Origin: Synechococcus sp. KORDI-100
GTDB lineage: Bacteria > Cyanobacteriota > Cyanobacteriia > PCC-6307 > Cyanobiaceae
Direction: 5' to 3'
Assembly: GCF_000737535.1 (NCBI RefSeq)
Contig: NZ_CP006269.1
Span: forward strand, 1,612,001 to 1,676,000
DNA length: 64,000 bases
Part shown: positions 18,701 through 26,337 of the stretch, in pieces
Layout: the number at the start of each line of letters is the position of its first letter
Numbering within the stretch: position 1 is the first letter of the stretch
Translations under genes and position numbers: made by a program
The notes under the pieces: model-generated
What the model was told of the DNA's origin: nothing
Seen by the model: the letters and a program-made list of their open reading frames with translations, nothing else
The model's database searches: none

Positions 18701-21146
18701 TCCCGGTTTGATCATCAATGATGGCGTTAATAGCTTGATGATTTTGCAGCAACCCCGTCAGTGGATTTAAAAGTAGAAGCTGTTTGCCATCCTGTTGATC
18801 GTTGTAGATTTTCATCTGGGCCGTATCTTGACTAGCTTTTATGTTGAACCATCGAAACTTAAAACCCGTATTATCAGTTATAACGTTCTGCTCAATTTTT
18901 ACATCCACAGTTTTATACGCTGTATCGTCATCAATCGATTCCTTCAATGGTGTGATAAAAATGCAAGTATTCTGATTCTGATTGGATGCATCAACGATTG
19001 GACTGGGGCTTGATGAGCCTTCACCCAATGTTTCTATCATTAGAGGGGCTAGATAATCACGATTTAATTTTGCCGAACTAGCACGACTTCCATCAATACT
19101 ATATTTGAAACGCAAGGTGGAATTGTTAGAATTTTCATCTGAAGTATTATTTGTCTGTGCTTGTGGCTGAACAATAAAGCAACCCGGTGTATTTCCTTGC
19201 CCCTCAACGGTGTGAATCACATCCTTTAGGGACAGCTCTAAGGTACCAGAATCTGCTAGTTCGTAATTAAACGTCCCTGATGCGTTGTCAACACGATATT
19301 GCTCTTTATCCTTGATAATAGTGTATCCAATTTTTTCTGTGTCTTCGGCAAATTTATCCTTCAACGGATAGATATACAGACTCGAATCAGTCCACAAGCC
19401 ATTTTTTTGTTTGAATTTCAGATCCCTTCTTGCCTCGCTATTGTTTGATGGGATACCAACGCTTGGCGGAGCAGAGCTGACCCCTATTGTATTATCTTCT
19501 GACTGATCAGTGGTTTGAAGGCGAAAATCATCGCCATTAATTGAGTTGTCTCTTAATTGGCGTGTAGCAAATGGTGTATGTGCCTGCCTCTTTACGTTAT
19601 GAGAGGTTTTCGATCGGATCTCGATATCATTGCTTACTGGTTGTGTTGAATATATTTCGATTGGAGTTCCCACTGAATCGTCTTCACGAATAATTGGATT
19701 TCGTGCCGCCCTCTCCGATAGAAATAGATCAGCTCCTGGAACAATTGATGAGCTAACAGCATTTAGCTTGGTCAGAATGTCTTGGTCATTGAGAACTGAG
19801 TCGTCTGTTTCAATTTTCTTCCATTTAAGTGCAACATTCGGGACTTCATTTGTCTTATAGTTCAACTTCACTTTAACAACATCACCTTGTTTCAGATGGA
19901 AAATGTGTTGATTTTTAGTGCTTATCGCAGGGCTATTATTGTCATTTATGGCATCATCTTTTATTGTACTTGATTGTTCATATTCTGTTATGAGAGTTGC
20001 GTCTTTAGAATTGACACTGAATTCATACACACCATCTGATGGAATGCGAACATATGTCTTCCATTTGCTATGTAGGCCGTTGAAAGATTCGAGGCCCAAC
20101 ATGGACCGCAAGCCGTTTGTACTACTTTCATGGATTCCATCGGTATCAAAATAAACCACTTCGGACACTTTCTCTTTATCTTTCTGTTTCTTATCTACAT
20201 CTTGAGTAATTCTCTTACCTGCAAATTGGGTAATGGTTTGCTTTGCGCCTTGACCGGTTGATAGCTGAGGTCTTTGGTCTGCTAAATATACGAGTTTGCT
20301 ACGATTGGCAATATTAGATGTTGAAAAAGGAATTTCATCGTCAGAAGACAGGTATTCGATGTTTAAACTGACAGCATGAAAAGGCTGTGTTGTGTCCGTT
20401 TTATATGTTGCGTCTCCTTCGGTTCTGATTGTGAAGTTTGCTGACTTATCAGCTCCATTCAAACGGATTCTTTTACTTTTAAGAGAGTTTGTGTTTGGTA
20501 TGACTAGATTTTGTGTGGGTACGGGTACACCAACGTTTTTTAATGTTGGCGAACTTAATCCCGGATTGATTCCTGCGATCTCAGTCTGGTCACGTAGTGA
20601 GTTTGGGACTGCTTGATCTAATTTGAAACTAAATTTGGCAGTATACCAATCAGTTTGGTCACTATCAAGTGAATTTAAGTGTACTTCCGCACCCGGCCGT
20701 CCATATTCAACAATATAACCCCTTCTATCAGTGTGACGGTTATCAAGCCAACGCCCACGACTATCCATGACCAGAGCTTGTTCCGCGCGTTCACCATTTG
20801 GCCAATTATTCGGTTCTCCTCTTTTCCAGTTGTTAAAGAGTATATTTCTGCCATTTTCTCTAAAGAGAGGTCCATCTTTTCTTCCGTTGAGGCCATTATA
20901 CTCCCAGTACCATCGTGAATTAGGGTCATAACGCGTATTTTCTCGCTCCCATCCACCGAGCCATCTGAGTCGATCATTACGGTCTGCCAAGTAATTGTTT
21001 TCAGCTCTATCGTTAATGGCAGCTAGGTATCCCGTTCTCGGTTTATCTCCCTCATTACGAGCAGAATTTCTAGCGTCTTTTCTTCTAACACTTGTGTTGA
21101 CAAAACGATAAGCATGGCCAGTCTCATACCTTATAAAAACGGTCAT
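9717..21146 (-). CDS. giant (3809 aa) C-type lectin / PA14 / Calx-beta / RTX surface or secreted protein
   Basis: A single open frame of 3809 codons. Residues 1-150 form a C-type lectin-like domain: WLGG near 63-66, the sugar-site motif EPN at 111-113 within NNWKRGEPNNWPNGERAEQA, and WLDN at 133-136; it contains no cysteine. Two PA14-like beta-sandwich domains lie near 330-445 (TYVRIPSDGVYEFSVNSKDA) and 1430-1545 (GFVEIPTSGSYTFKLENFG). Calx-beta-like or related beta repeats fill most of 450-2370 (VLVREGSTTEFEITLNSRP, VVEGDSTNGFDITLDTKPS). Residues about 2390-3200 are a less familiar region with FPIFG and FPIWG repeats and an EF-hand loop at 2766-2777 (DRNSDGQVSPIE). A helical part follows at 3200-3450, and RTX calcium-binding repeats at about 3615-3745 before the C-terminal tail. 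There is no N-terminal signal peptide; with C-terminal RTX repeats this points to type I secretion. No such transporter lies in the window. A role in adhesion, cell-surface coating or motility is inference. Confidence 0.93.
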   Translation of the reverse strand: MTVFIRYETGHAYRFVNTSVRRKDARNSARNEGDKPRTGYLAAINDRAENNYLADRNDRLRWLGGWERENTRYDPNSRWYWEYNGLNGRKDGPLFRENGRNILFNNWKRGEPNNWPNGERAEQALVMDSRGRWLDNRHTDRRGYIVEYGRPGAEVHLNSLDSDQTDWYTAKFSFKLDQAVPNSLRDQTEIAGINPGLSSPTLKNVGVPVPTQNLVIPNTNSLKSKRIRLNGADKSANFTIRTEGDATYKTDTTQPFHAVSLNIEYLSSDDEIPFSTSNIANRSKLVYLADQRPQLSTGQGAKQTITQFAGKRITQDVDKKQKDKEKVSEVVYFDTDGIHESSTNGLRSMLGLESFNGLHSKWKTYVRIPSDGVYEFSVNSKDATLITEYEQSSTIKDDAINDNNSPAISTKNQHIFHLKQGDVVKVKLNYKTNEVPNVALKWKKIETDDSVLNDQDILTKLNAVSSSIVPGADLFLSERAARNPIIREDDSVGTPIEIYSTQPVSNDIEIRSKTSHNVKRQAHTPFATRQLRDNSINGDDFRLQTTDQSEDNTIGVSSAPPSVGIPSNNSEARRDLKFKQKNGLWTDSSLYIYPLKDKFAEDTEKIGYTIIKDKEQYRVDNASGTFNYELADSGTLELSLKDVIHTVEGQGNTPGCFIVQPQAQTNNTSDENSNNSTLRFKYSIDGSRASSAKLNRDYLAPLMIETLGEGSSSPSPIVDASNQNQNTCIFITPLKESIDDDTAYKTVDVKIEQNVITDNTGFKFRWFNIKASQDTAQMKIYNDQQDGKQLLLLNPLTGLLQNHQAINAIIDDQTGNAKLDFVLMLARKPKKNQTVNVNLTLDGKSKDLVFNSQNWDQFQPVVFGNVNSEEISKLNILTSTSRSTNTGRTGALLRPMDDETTAGTSETDQSSVLDASDQASTSTADDGGDDDRPTTSLTVKNGFNGLGLSIDVIPVHEVPPIVITQNRSGKRHLDVVRGTLDARGNQSASFDVRLGEKPINDVNIEVFKITADDNPETATLVKTITVPKQDWNKNKRITIESIESGHLNDFQLVIEGSDEQQLLSVAPYDFEGYIDINIKEGADAQEKLPTLRLSSQDGKPGSNSRAGFEFKLSKLATKDIVVPVSLTDVNNSGSNNFPSEVTVFAGTSSAFLPVEVDTDDQISGVRRFDLEVHRNETSDFSIRRSRRKSSLRIEQNLEPSILIAVDNQSGGVKQQPIGNFNIAVEDVLVREGSTTEFEITLNSRPSDDVTVQLNVDQIASDGRLRFDRKNVVITPDNYDQWKKISVAGEVDGIFREDRTINADLIATSNDQKYNNLTRQLNFKHINVDPSVDEPVNDGAVVEESRNDDTPLVFIQGGRSTIVEGGQPRQYKVRLTEKAHDDVLVRIDIVADDQSTFRQDDFIFSSATQQLGLTRSIRKQNGIEQKDTINDFSELFRDIDKNDSIEVDGFVEIPTSGSYTFKLENFGNNFNLQIDGQSVEMLGSGAANSSLGHFSAPIQLRQGLLPIAFTSTQQRGVKQATTKLSWNNEDQQVVGSTPTFGEFTPEQILQYPFNHVVIPKGDDKATFSLAPRTDDETVQADQRFSLFPTVTDSNIEEIFFKFVEVNADDNLFDVSVVGRRNQNISRLFNEGDQMTLFDDDNPVYSFEFLDDVNISNSSGVARARGELSRFDDDDRSEISASEFNRLPELLGQETSTEIQAEDREVGLTLNTLTPDRSSSVRLAREKNDDEFFRTEITLNRTNIRRGVFLEKGTRLDFQLDEDGQPFQLALDEDIRLRSGQTRTVRTRLVRGLQDIDLEDIQCANNLVYNFEPRPANRITIKDNQKAQINYNNSTENNRQSKALSDQGDRKAAKDLKGQTAINVVEGDSTNGFDITLDTKPSANVYMSFEAACSDLTISSVTDDDIDEFTTLVFTPDNWDQPQSLLIEALDDDIVNGDRVCNVFSRIVSNDPVYDERGENTSTARNIPYQSYKIIDNDNPVINIELSQISLGLNANEFIDISLDAQPENDVDITFNSSDQLYLNGNPVGVGQTLTFTPENYDVSQILEVKAFDDALYEGDSTEFIDIQTSSDDADFDGLNVESIEVNLIDDDEPTASIEAVLDATEHQEPGVFAITLDAPLPNKPGDQDLAVNYQVSSVRIDPSTQELLGPNLTDADLRQLIAQSPTTTTQSLKIGRGDSKSTSFAVPIDNLIDQEQDNLIVIQLLDGDGYQVDQNHQQATVKFIDNDEAGIVVMTSGTPRVQENGGQSEFLLALATQPTSDVTVDLLEAPIANRFQLGRGRGDVLHSVTFTPSDWNTAQVLKFSARNDKLIEDNLNSNSKRNDPTEFVILDDDGNPRSSTDPSRTLDRSDLAFTGIHPANLKFNFRSDDSNYNSGSQNQLDDSNHFVFTEQAVEVVDFMLPRETADVFHSSFDTLQESLDNLSFPIFGSLAGRINNPMQQFGERLLRSIKDELILTPLRVEKIVQDEIRSLIVSGMGDAQSLLGDVDIPITVVQENDDIRIDVGFGDDYSLLSVPLPLDFGIPGFNFQSRGSVDASFDYESQLSIVFPSSAGPYIDTTPDKTSVNATLTTQLSQESDSSEAFKLTGGLGFMQLDAVNQPTVNPNVTIGDSMVDGTQLTASFDLDLNHQNGMGNDGQLSLNEMIRGDQPLVDAFQYQFSGDAAMSFGVTTSVNGSAAIPSLKFDLSSGFEIFNYNNLDDSSDSDDDESKETDIYFDNIRLDLGTFITNMARPIVNQVDELLKPIYPVNDALNGDTFIFGRMGLTDQFDRNSDGQVSPIELAVVFADFMSQSSPNNRRARNLLRGLEATELFLNTMNSVIGLVRDLRSVSESENFYVDFGDYKLSDFRADDADAVIPDAKDSPSDDINLNTDTQEQAQRGGTPDDQNDSSDSEPDSGSSTFGNIMNRLDQLGFNIPLLDDPFTAVNLLLDRPVDLFTWTMPDMAMEAGVEQSFPIWGPLQGLIRGGLTADAAFGFGYDTHGLREWANSSFDLNQAHRAFDGFYVSDRNSDDQDIDEFGLTANMNIGPMLSTFVADVAVTGGLEAGASLDLLDVGEIAGTDDGRIRTHEIQERIHNPLELFEFTGGLSATVDFLVRVFTATVYESRLATVPLFEFAIGGSSGVSAQVLNGPPTDSSNGITYLDQDGDYQYEDDVDKKFNDLYLSTSDGADFRDVYSNENAELTAVALGYKFADGRQKFPFIAEFKPDHLDEPLTISPLSTFSAFFHAMPAIFGIDKKIDITQRNYIDQLKLKPSSLDDQRLVASNAFLTQLGGEMINLLDRRVDGFFGDNFNKQRIEVIELLGRALKAHYQSNPGTFSSSDFRKAIAAMSVEDLESITDAEIKFTVGEETIDQLSDFAADQHAAYRSFLENTGKSSSFKDLKTEYFKAFNKEMISKLSTAASKQSDNNVSDAQMRALEQFGVDEDSLAAFSDYVNDLGQDAKTSRSKQGPADEGRPTHSQRPSSQTVDRDLFNSRANTAATASFPESITLSASGPGRSQTTTNAKRILNDFDVTDSREHYPTIRRFFNSLDPDSNVYVQSLNFSGVKDDDALINIDLSSDDPETTVSALLIDTGSVDNERPRLVGDHIDLLLIDGTTRFRASDQNNRISGDGFEQRIVAGKGDDHVLAGSGADRVRGNQGNDILHGNGGSDRLMGGRQADFLRGGRASDRLHGGRQNDQLQGDGGSDRLFGNSGDDRLTGGRQEDRLFGGGGVDRLFGGPDNDYLDGGRRHDQLSGGTGSDVFALSRGRDVITDFDLSQGDTLVLDPIRFKESLELEQICQDLLLRTDDGLNTLIADMNLNTFKEFYPVYQTD
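9912..10304 (-). repeat. RTX nonapeptide repeat array encoding the C-terminal calcium-binding roll
   Basis: Encodes residues about 3615-3745 of the giant protein. Repeats of the type GGxGxDxLx alternate with a variant in which the third and fourth positions are Arg and a non-glycine residue (GGRQAD, GGRASD, GGRQND, GGRQED, GGRRHD). The array ends in GSDVFALSRGRDVITDFD, the usual junction between RTX repeats and the secretion tail. Confidence 0.9.
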
Positions 21147-21153
21147 TCACTCG

Positions 21154-21159
21154 ATTATA
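21154..21159 (-). promoter_or_regulatory. possible -10 box close to the giant gene start
   Basis: A perfect TATAAT on the minus strand ends 7 bases before the ATG at 21146. If used, transcription would begin at or next to the ATG, giving a leaderless mRNA. No TTGACA-like box is seen 17 bases further upstream, so this may be chance in AT-rich DNA. Confidence 0.3.
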
Positions 21160-21488
21160 AAGACATCTAAAGTTAGACCTGACTTTCCCCCAAAGGGTAT
21201 TAAATGCTACACATTAACCTAATTTACGCAATATTTTATACTTCTATTGGCTTTTATTGTTTTAAATCTTACATTCTCTGTCACAAGGCTAGGCATTGAG
21301 CAAGTACAACCAATCGATCCGAAATTTAATCCATCATTAACGACAACATCAATTAATAGCTTTTAAGTTTCAGTACAATCCAACGTTATAGAGAGTCATG
21401 ATTTCAACTCATGCCATCAGAGATTCCAGCGAGCTCTTTAAGAATGATCGAACTAGTGTTTAGTTATGCGCAATAGTTGCAGTGCTCC
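21160..21488. other. AT-rich intergenic between the giant gene and hfq
   Basis: About 330 bases holding the divergent upstream regions of the giant gene and hfq. No coding pattern, tRNA or inverted repeat is seen. GC content rises again just before hfq, which marks the right edge of the AT-rich insert. Confidence 0.5.
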
Positions 21489-21710
21489 ATGAGCCAACAA
21501 CCTCTTGATCCAAGTCTGCCTGGCATCCGTTTGCTGCAGAGCTGGATTCGTGATCAGGTCACATTGAGTTTGGATGTGGTGGGGCTCGATCGCATCGAAG
21601 GCCGCCTGGTCTGGCAAGACCCTGAATTTCTGGCCGTTGAGCCAGCCCGCGGCGGACAGTTGTTTCTTGTCAGTCGTCACCAGATTGCGGTGATCCGTCC
21701 ATTGGGATGA
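21489..21710 (+). CDS. hfq: cyanobacterial Hfq-like protein
   Basis: A 73-residue Sm-like protein. The cyanobacterial Hfq pattern is seen: [19 protein letters not shown], then [14 protein letters not shown] (Sm1-like strand region) and [15 protein letters not shown] (Sm2). Cyanobacterial Hfq is known to be divergent at its RNA-binding surfaces; in Synechocystis it acts in type IV pilus-dependent motility by binding PilB. Whether that holds here is unknown. The frame opens at 21477, but I prefer the ATG at 21489 ([12 protein letters not shown]). leuS follows immediately on the same strand. Confidence 0.85.
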   Translation: MSQQPLDPSLPGIRLLQSWIRDQVTLSLDVVGLDRIEGRLVWQDPEFLAVEPARGGQLFLVSRHQIAVIRPLG

Positions 21711-21756
21711 GGATGTGCTGTGGCACGATCGCTCTCTCACCACCCGTCGGTCACAC

Positions 21757-24333
21757 GTGAACAGTCGCTACGACCCCTCCGCATTGGAGAAGCGCTGGCA
21801 GACCCTCTGGAACGAGAAGCAGATCGATCGCACTCCCCACGGTGCTGCCGATCAACGCTTTTATGCCCTCTCGATGTTCCCGTATCCATCGGGAAGCCTG
21901 CACATGGGTCATGTGCGCAACTACGTGATCACCGATGTCATCGCCCGGGTGCGGCGAATGCAGGGTTTTGCAGTTCTCCATCCCATGGGCTGGGATGCCT
22001 TCGGGCTACCTGCCGAAAATGCTGCGATTGAACGCCAGGTGGACCCTGGCGAATGGACGGATCAGAACATCGCGCAGATGCGTGCTCAGCTCGATCGTCT
22101 GGGGCTGTCAATCGACTGGGATCGTGAACAGGCCACCTGCCACAGCGACTACTACCGCTGGACCCAGTGGTTGTTTCTGGAGCTGTTTGATGGTGGCCTG
22201 GCCTACCGCAAGGACGCCACGGTCAACTGGGATCCCATTGATCAGACCGTACTGGCCAATGAACAGGTGGACGCCGACGGCAAATCGTGGCGCTCAGGTG
22301 CCCTGGTGGAGCAACGCAAGCTGAATCAGTGGTTCCTGCGCATCACCGACTACGCCGAAGCACTTCTCAAGGATCTTGATCAGCTCGGAGGTTGGCCCGA
22401 TCGGGTTCGCACCATGCAGGCCAACTGGATCGGACGATCAGAGGGGGCCGAAATCAGCTTTGCGGTTTCTGGACACGAGACCACATCGATCACGGTGTTC
22501 ACCACAAGACCGGACACCCTGGCTGGAGCGAGTTATCTGGTTCTTGCACCAGAGCACCCCCTGGTCGATGAGCTGATGAATCCGGAGCACGAGGAGGCTG
22601 TTCGAACGTTTCAGAAGGACGTCGCGCGACTGAGCACCCTGGAACGCACCAGTGATGACAGACCGAAACGAGGTGTACCCATTGGTGCTTCGGTCACCAA
22701 CCCGCTCACCAGCAAGGAGCTGCCCGTCTGGATTGCCGACTATGTGCTGGCTGAGTACGGAACCGGGGCGGTGATGGGTGTTCCAGCCCATGATCAACGC
22801 GATATCGCCTTCGCAAAAAGCAGTGGCCTGCCGATCCAGCAGGTGATCGAGGCTGACGGTGCAGCCGCAGCCATTGCCTCCGGCCTGGCCTGGACACAGG
22901 CAGGCCGGTTGATCCATTCAGGCCAATTCGACGGACTCGACTCCAGAGAAGCCAAACAAGCGATCACCCAACACGGCAGTGCATCAGGTTGGGCGCAGGC
23001 CAAGGTGACCTATCGACTGCGGGACTGGTTGATTTCCCGTCAGCGCTACTGGGGATGTCCAATCCCGATCGTCCATTGTCCGGATTGCGGTGCCGTTGCC
23101 GTTCCCCGCGACGAGCTTCCCGTGGAGTTACCTCGCGACATCGATCTCTCCGGCAGGGGAGGTTCGCCACTGGCGCAACACGAGGACTGGGTGAACGTGC
23201 CTTGTCCCTCCTGCGGCAAACCTTCCAAACGGGAAACGGACACGATGGACACCTTCATGTGCTCCTCCTGGTACTACTTGCGTTTTGCCGATCCACACAA
23301 CACAGAACGGCCTTTCAGCAAAGACGCCATCAACCGCTGGCTTCCAGTGCAGCAATACGTGGGTGGCATTGAGCACGCCATTCTCCATCTGCTCTATTCG
23401 CGCTTTTTCACCAAAGCCCTCAAGGATCGCGGTTTGATTGATGTCGCCGAGCCATTCGATCGCTTGCTGACGCAAGGCATGGTGCAAGGAATCACTTACC
23501 GAAATCCAGTCAGCGGGAAGTACATCGCACCCTCCGATGTTTCTGATCCTGACAAACCCACAGACCCATCCACTGGGGAACCATTGGATGTGTTGTTCGA
23601 AAAAATGTCGAAGTCCAAATACAACGGTGTTGATCCCGCATCGGTGATCGATCGCTATGGGGCTGACACCGCTCGGATGTTCATTCTCTTCAAAGCACCT
23701 CCTGAAAAAGACCTCGAATGGGACGATGCCGATGTGGAAGGTCAATACCGATTTCTGCAGCGACTCTGGCGATTGCTGGAATCAACAGCGCCACGACTCA
23801 GTGATCAGAGCGACGACCAACCACTGCCTGCGGATCTCTCCAAAGAGGAGATGGTGTTACGACGTGCAGTTCACACAGCGATTCAGGACATCAGCGACGA
23901 CCTCAGCAATGACATTCAGCTGAATACGGCCATTGCTGAACTCATGAAACTCACCAATGCAATCAACGGCCTGGATCTTGATGCCGTGAGGAGTTCAGTG
24001 CTTGATGAAGCGATCTCCGTGTTGGTTCGTCTTCTTGCACCTTTTGCCCCCCACTTAGCCGAGGAGTTCTGGCTCCAGATCGGAGGCCAGTCGAGCGTGC
24101 ATCAGCAGCAGTGGCCCAACCTGGATCCATCAGCGCTGGTGCGCGACACGGTGGAGCTGGTGATCCAGGTGAAGGGAAAAGTTCGCGGCAGCATCGATGT
24201 CCCAGCGAACGCCGACAAAGCGACTCTCGAACAATTGGCCCTTGCCAGCGAGATTGCCCAGAAGTGGCTGGACGGCGCTCCGCCCCGAAGGGTGATTGTT
24301 GTACCAGGAAAGTTGGTCAATCTTGTTCCCTGA
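21757..24333 (+). CDS. leuS: leucyl-tRNA synthetase
   Basis: Class I aminoacyl-tRNA synthetase that charges tRNA-Leu. The HIGH motif appears as [14 protein letters not shown], the KMSKS motif as [14 protein letters not shown]. The CP1 editing domain is recognised by [19 protein letters not shown] and [14 protein letters not shown]. The zinc-type segment [10 protein letters not shown] and [18 protein letters not shown] are intact. The frame is open from an ATG at 21715; I prefer the GTG at 21757, which gives the usual family start [14 protein letters not shown]. That leaves about 858 residues, a normal length. Confidence 0.96.
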   Translation: MNSRYDPSALEKRWQTLWNEKQIDRTPHGAADQRFYALSMFPYPSGSLHMGHVRNYVITDVIARVRRMQGFAVLHPMGWDAFGLPAENAAIERQVDPGEWTDQNIAQMRAQLDRLGLSIDWDREQATCHSDYYRWTQWLFLELFDGGLAYRKDATVNWDPIDQTVLANEQVDADGKSWRSGALVEQRKLNQWFLRITDYAEALLKDLDQLGGWPDRVRTMQANWIGRSEGAEISFAVSGHETTSITVFTTRPDTLAGASYLVLAPEHPLVDELMNPEHEEAVRTFQKDVARLSTLERTSDDRPKRGVPIGASVTNPLTSKELPVWIADYVLAEYGTGAVMGVPAHDQRDIAFAKSSGLPIQQVIEADGAAAAIASGLAWTQAGRLIHSGQFDGLDSREAKQAITQHGSASGWAQAKVTYRLRDWLISRQRYWGCPIPIVHCPDCGAVAVPRDELPVELPRDIDLSGRGGSPLAQHEDWVNVPCPSCGKPSKRETDTMDTFMCSSWYYLRFADPHNTERPFSKDAINRWLPVQQYVGGIEHAILHLLYSRFFTKALKDRGLIDVAEPFDRLLTQGMVQGITYRNPVSGKYIAPSDVSDPDKPTDPSTGEPLDVLFEKMSKSKYNGVDPASVIDRYGADTARMFILFKAPPEKDLEWDDADVEGQYRFLQRLWRLLESTAPRLSDQSDDQPLPADLSKEEMVLRRAVHTAIQDISDDLSNDIQLNTAIAELMKLTNAINGLDLDAVRSSVLDEAISVLVRLLAPFAPHLAEEFWLQIGGQSSVHQQQWPNLDPSALVRDTVELVIQVKGKVRGSIDVPANADKATLEQLALASEIAQKWLDGAPPRRVIVVPGKLVNLVP

Positions 24334-24404
24334 GAGGGCTCGCCAACCACGTTGAGCCTTGGTTTGACAACAGCCGTCTGAACACAGCTGTTTGAACAAA
24401 ACAG

Positions 24405-24428
24405 GTTGATCAACGTTCTTCGATCAAC
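24405..24428. terminator. stem-loop between convergent leuS and pgi
   Basis: GTTGATC (24405-24411) can pair with GATCAAC (24422-24428) around a 10-base loop. It lies between the ends of leuS and pgi in a 296-base gap that has no other recognisable feature. It lacks a clear U-run, so termination is only a guess. Confidence 0.3.
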
Positions 24429-24629
24429 GTGGGTTGTTCAAGCCAATGATTCACCTGATCAAAACCAAGGCTCCGAGGTATCGCAGCATCGATCGGCATC
24501 CAAAACACAAGCACTGAGTGCCATGTGCTGCATTCACTGACAATCCCGCAGGCGATGCATCAATCACTGATGGCTAAAAGACTATCTCGATCTGAAAACG
24601 TTCAGCAAACATAGGCCCTCAGTTGAATA

Positions 24630-26228
24630 TCAACTCTTGCTGAATCGCATCGTGGCCGGGCTGGCCCAGTCCCCCTCTGCCATGTAGCCGCGTTGATTCC
24701 CCGTGAGATGACGCATGATCCAGAACACAGACTCATCAGTTCCGTCCCCAAGTGCCTGACAGATCTCTGAAACAGATCGAGACGCACCATCGTTCAACAC
24801 CGCTTCGACGCGGCTTTGAAGATTGAGGACAGCGGCTGCGGCCTTTTTGCCGGCTTCCACACCGGGCTGGTGATACGCGTTGATGTTCACCAACTCTCCA
24901 TAAAAACCGACGGCTCTTTCGAAAAGGCCGATCAATGCACCGAGTCGGTAGGCATCGAAGCGACGCATGGTGATGCTGATGGTTTGGCGCCCGCCCTCGG
25001 TTAAGGCCGAACGCGTCCCTTGCAGGAAACCATCCAAGAAGTCTCCAGGTCGTTCGTCCTTGATCACAGGGATGTCGTCAACATCCTGCAGACATTCAAT
25101 AAAGGTGGCGAAAAAGTTGTCGACCCCGTCTCTGAGCTGTTGCACATAGGCATGCTGATCGGTCGATCCCTTGTTCCCATAAACGGCAATGCCCTGGTGA
25201 ACCTCATTGCCATCACGATCCAATCGTTTGCCGAGCGATTCCATCACCAACTGCTGGAGATAACGGCTGAACACCTCGAGGCGGTCGCGATAGGGAAGCA
25301 CAACCATGTCGCGCCTGCCCTTGCCATCGCCAGCCACGTACCAGGATGCCGCCATCAGTGCTGCCGGGTTGCGGCGAAGGTCAGCAACGCGTGTTGCTTC
25401 GTCCATCTGAGCAGCACCAGCGAGAAACTCCCGGATATCGCAACCGATCAACGCGCCAGGCAGGAGTCCAACCGCGCTGGTGATGCTGGTGCGTCCCCCC
25501 ACCCAGTCGAACATGTCGAACCGCTGCAACCAGCTTTCTTCCCTGGCCTGTTGGTCAAGTTTGCTGTCCAGCATCGTGACCGCAACAGCCTGTCCCGCCC
25601 AGGTTCCACCATGGGCCTCAAGTCGATGACGAGCCTGTTCCATCCCGAGATGGGGTTCCGGCGTGCCACCGGATTTGCTCACCGTAACGACCAACGTGGT
25701 CTTGAGTTTGTCTCCCAGCGCCGCCAGCACAGCGCTCATGCCGTTCGGATCGACATTGTCGAAAAAGTGGAACGGAAGCCCCTGACCGTTGGTTTGCAGA
25801 GCCTTGATCATCAACAGTGGCCCTAAACCACTGCCACCGATTCCAATCCAGAGGACATCTGTGAAAGGCTCGCCATTGGGAGCTTTAACGACTCCAGCAA
25901 TGACATCCCGACCGAACTGTTCAATCAGATCGATATCACGGGCGATATGCGTCCGCACCTCATCGCTGGGGGCCATCTGCGGGTTTCGCAACCAGTAATG
26001 ACCCACCTGACGCTGTTCATCGGCGTTGGCGATGGCGCCGGACTCAAGCTCCTGCATCGCAGCAAACGCTTTCTCAAAACTGGATTGCATCGCATCCAGA
26101 TGCGTTGTGTTGACATGCATTCGGCTGATGTCCAGCCAGATCCCAAGATCGTCGTGGTACCAGAGGAGATCGCAGAAGCGCTGCCATTGAACCTGAGCAT
26201 CGCTGCCGTTGAAATCCGGGAAGCTCAT
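24630..26228 (-). CDS. pgi: glucose-6-phosphate isomerase
   Basis: Interconverts glucose-6-phosphate and fructose-6-phosphate in glycolysis, the oxidative pentose phosphate route and glycogen metabolism. The 532-residue protein shows the family signatures: WIGIGGSGLGPLLMIKAL, VVTVSKSGGTPEPHLGM (phosphate binding), DWVGGRTSITSAVGLLP, and the catalytic segment EVHQGIAVYGNKGSTDQHAY. The start MSFPDFNGSDAQVQ is divergent from the exported protein gene, leaving about 110 bases for both promoters. Confidence 0.97.
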   Translation of the reverse strand: MSFPDFNGSDAQVQWQRFCDLLWYHDDLGIWLDISRMHVNTTHLDAMQSSFEKAFAAMQELESGAIANADEQRQVGHYWLRNPQMAPSDEVRTHIARDIDLIEQFGRDVIAGVVKAPNGEPFTDVLWIGIGGSGLGPLLMIKALQTNGQGLPFHFFDNVDPNGMSAVLAALGDKLKTTLVVTVSKSGGTPEPHLGMEQARHRLEAHGGTWAGQAVAVTMLDSKLDQQAREESWLQRFDMFDWVGGRTSITSAVGLLPGALIGCDIREFLAGAAQMDEATRVADLRRNPAALMAASWYVAGDGKGRRDMVVLPYRDRLEVFSRYLQQLVMESLGKRLDRDGNEVHQGIAVYGNKGSTDQHAYVQQLRDGVDNFFATFIECLQDVDDIPVIKDERPGDFLDGFLQGTRSALTEGGRQTISITMRRFDAYRLGALIGLFERAVGFYGELVNINAYHQPGVEAGKKAAAAVLNLQSRVEAVLNDGASRSVSEICQALGDGTDESVFWIMRHLTGNQRGYMAEGDWASPATMRFSKS

Positions 26229-26337
26229 CGTTGATCGAAGGGGCTCTAACGCCGAAACTATCCACGTTCTTAAGGGTTGCCCATTGTCTGCGACACCCCG
26301 GCTACATTCTGAGCCAGCTTCTGTTTCAGCTGTCCGG

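Noticed and set aside
9717-21146. Idea that the giant frame is two or more fused genes
   Set aside because: No internal stop, no ribosome-binding pattern or composition change at domain borders, and the domain order (lectin at one end, RTX at the other) is that of a single secreted protein.
24405-24428. Direct repeat GATCAACG either side of TTCTTC as a possible attachment site
   Set aside because: Too short, between two core genes, and explained as the arms of a stem-loop.
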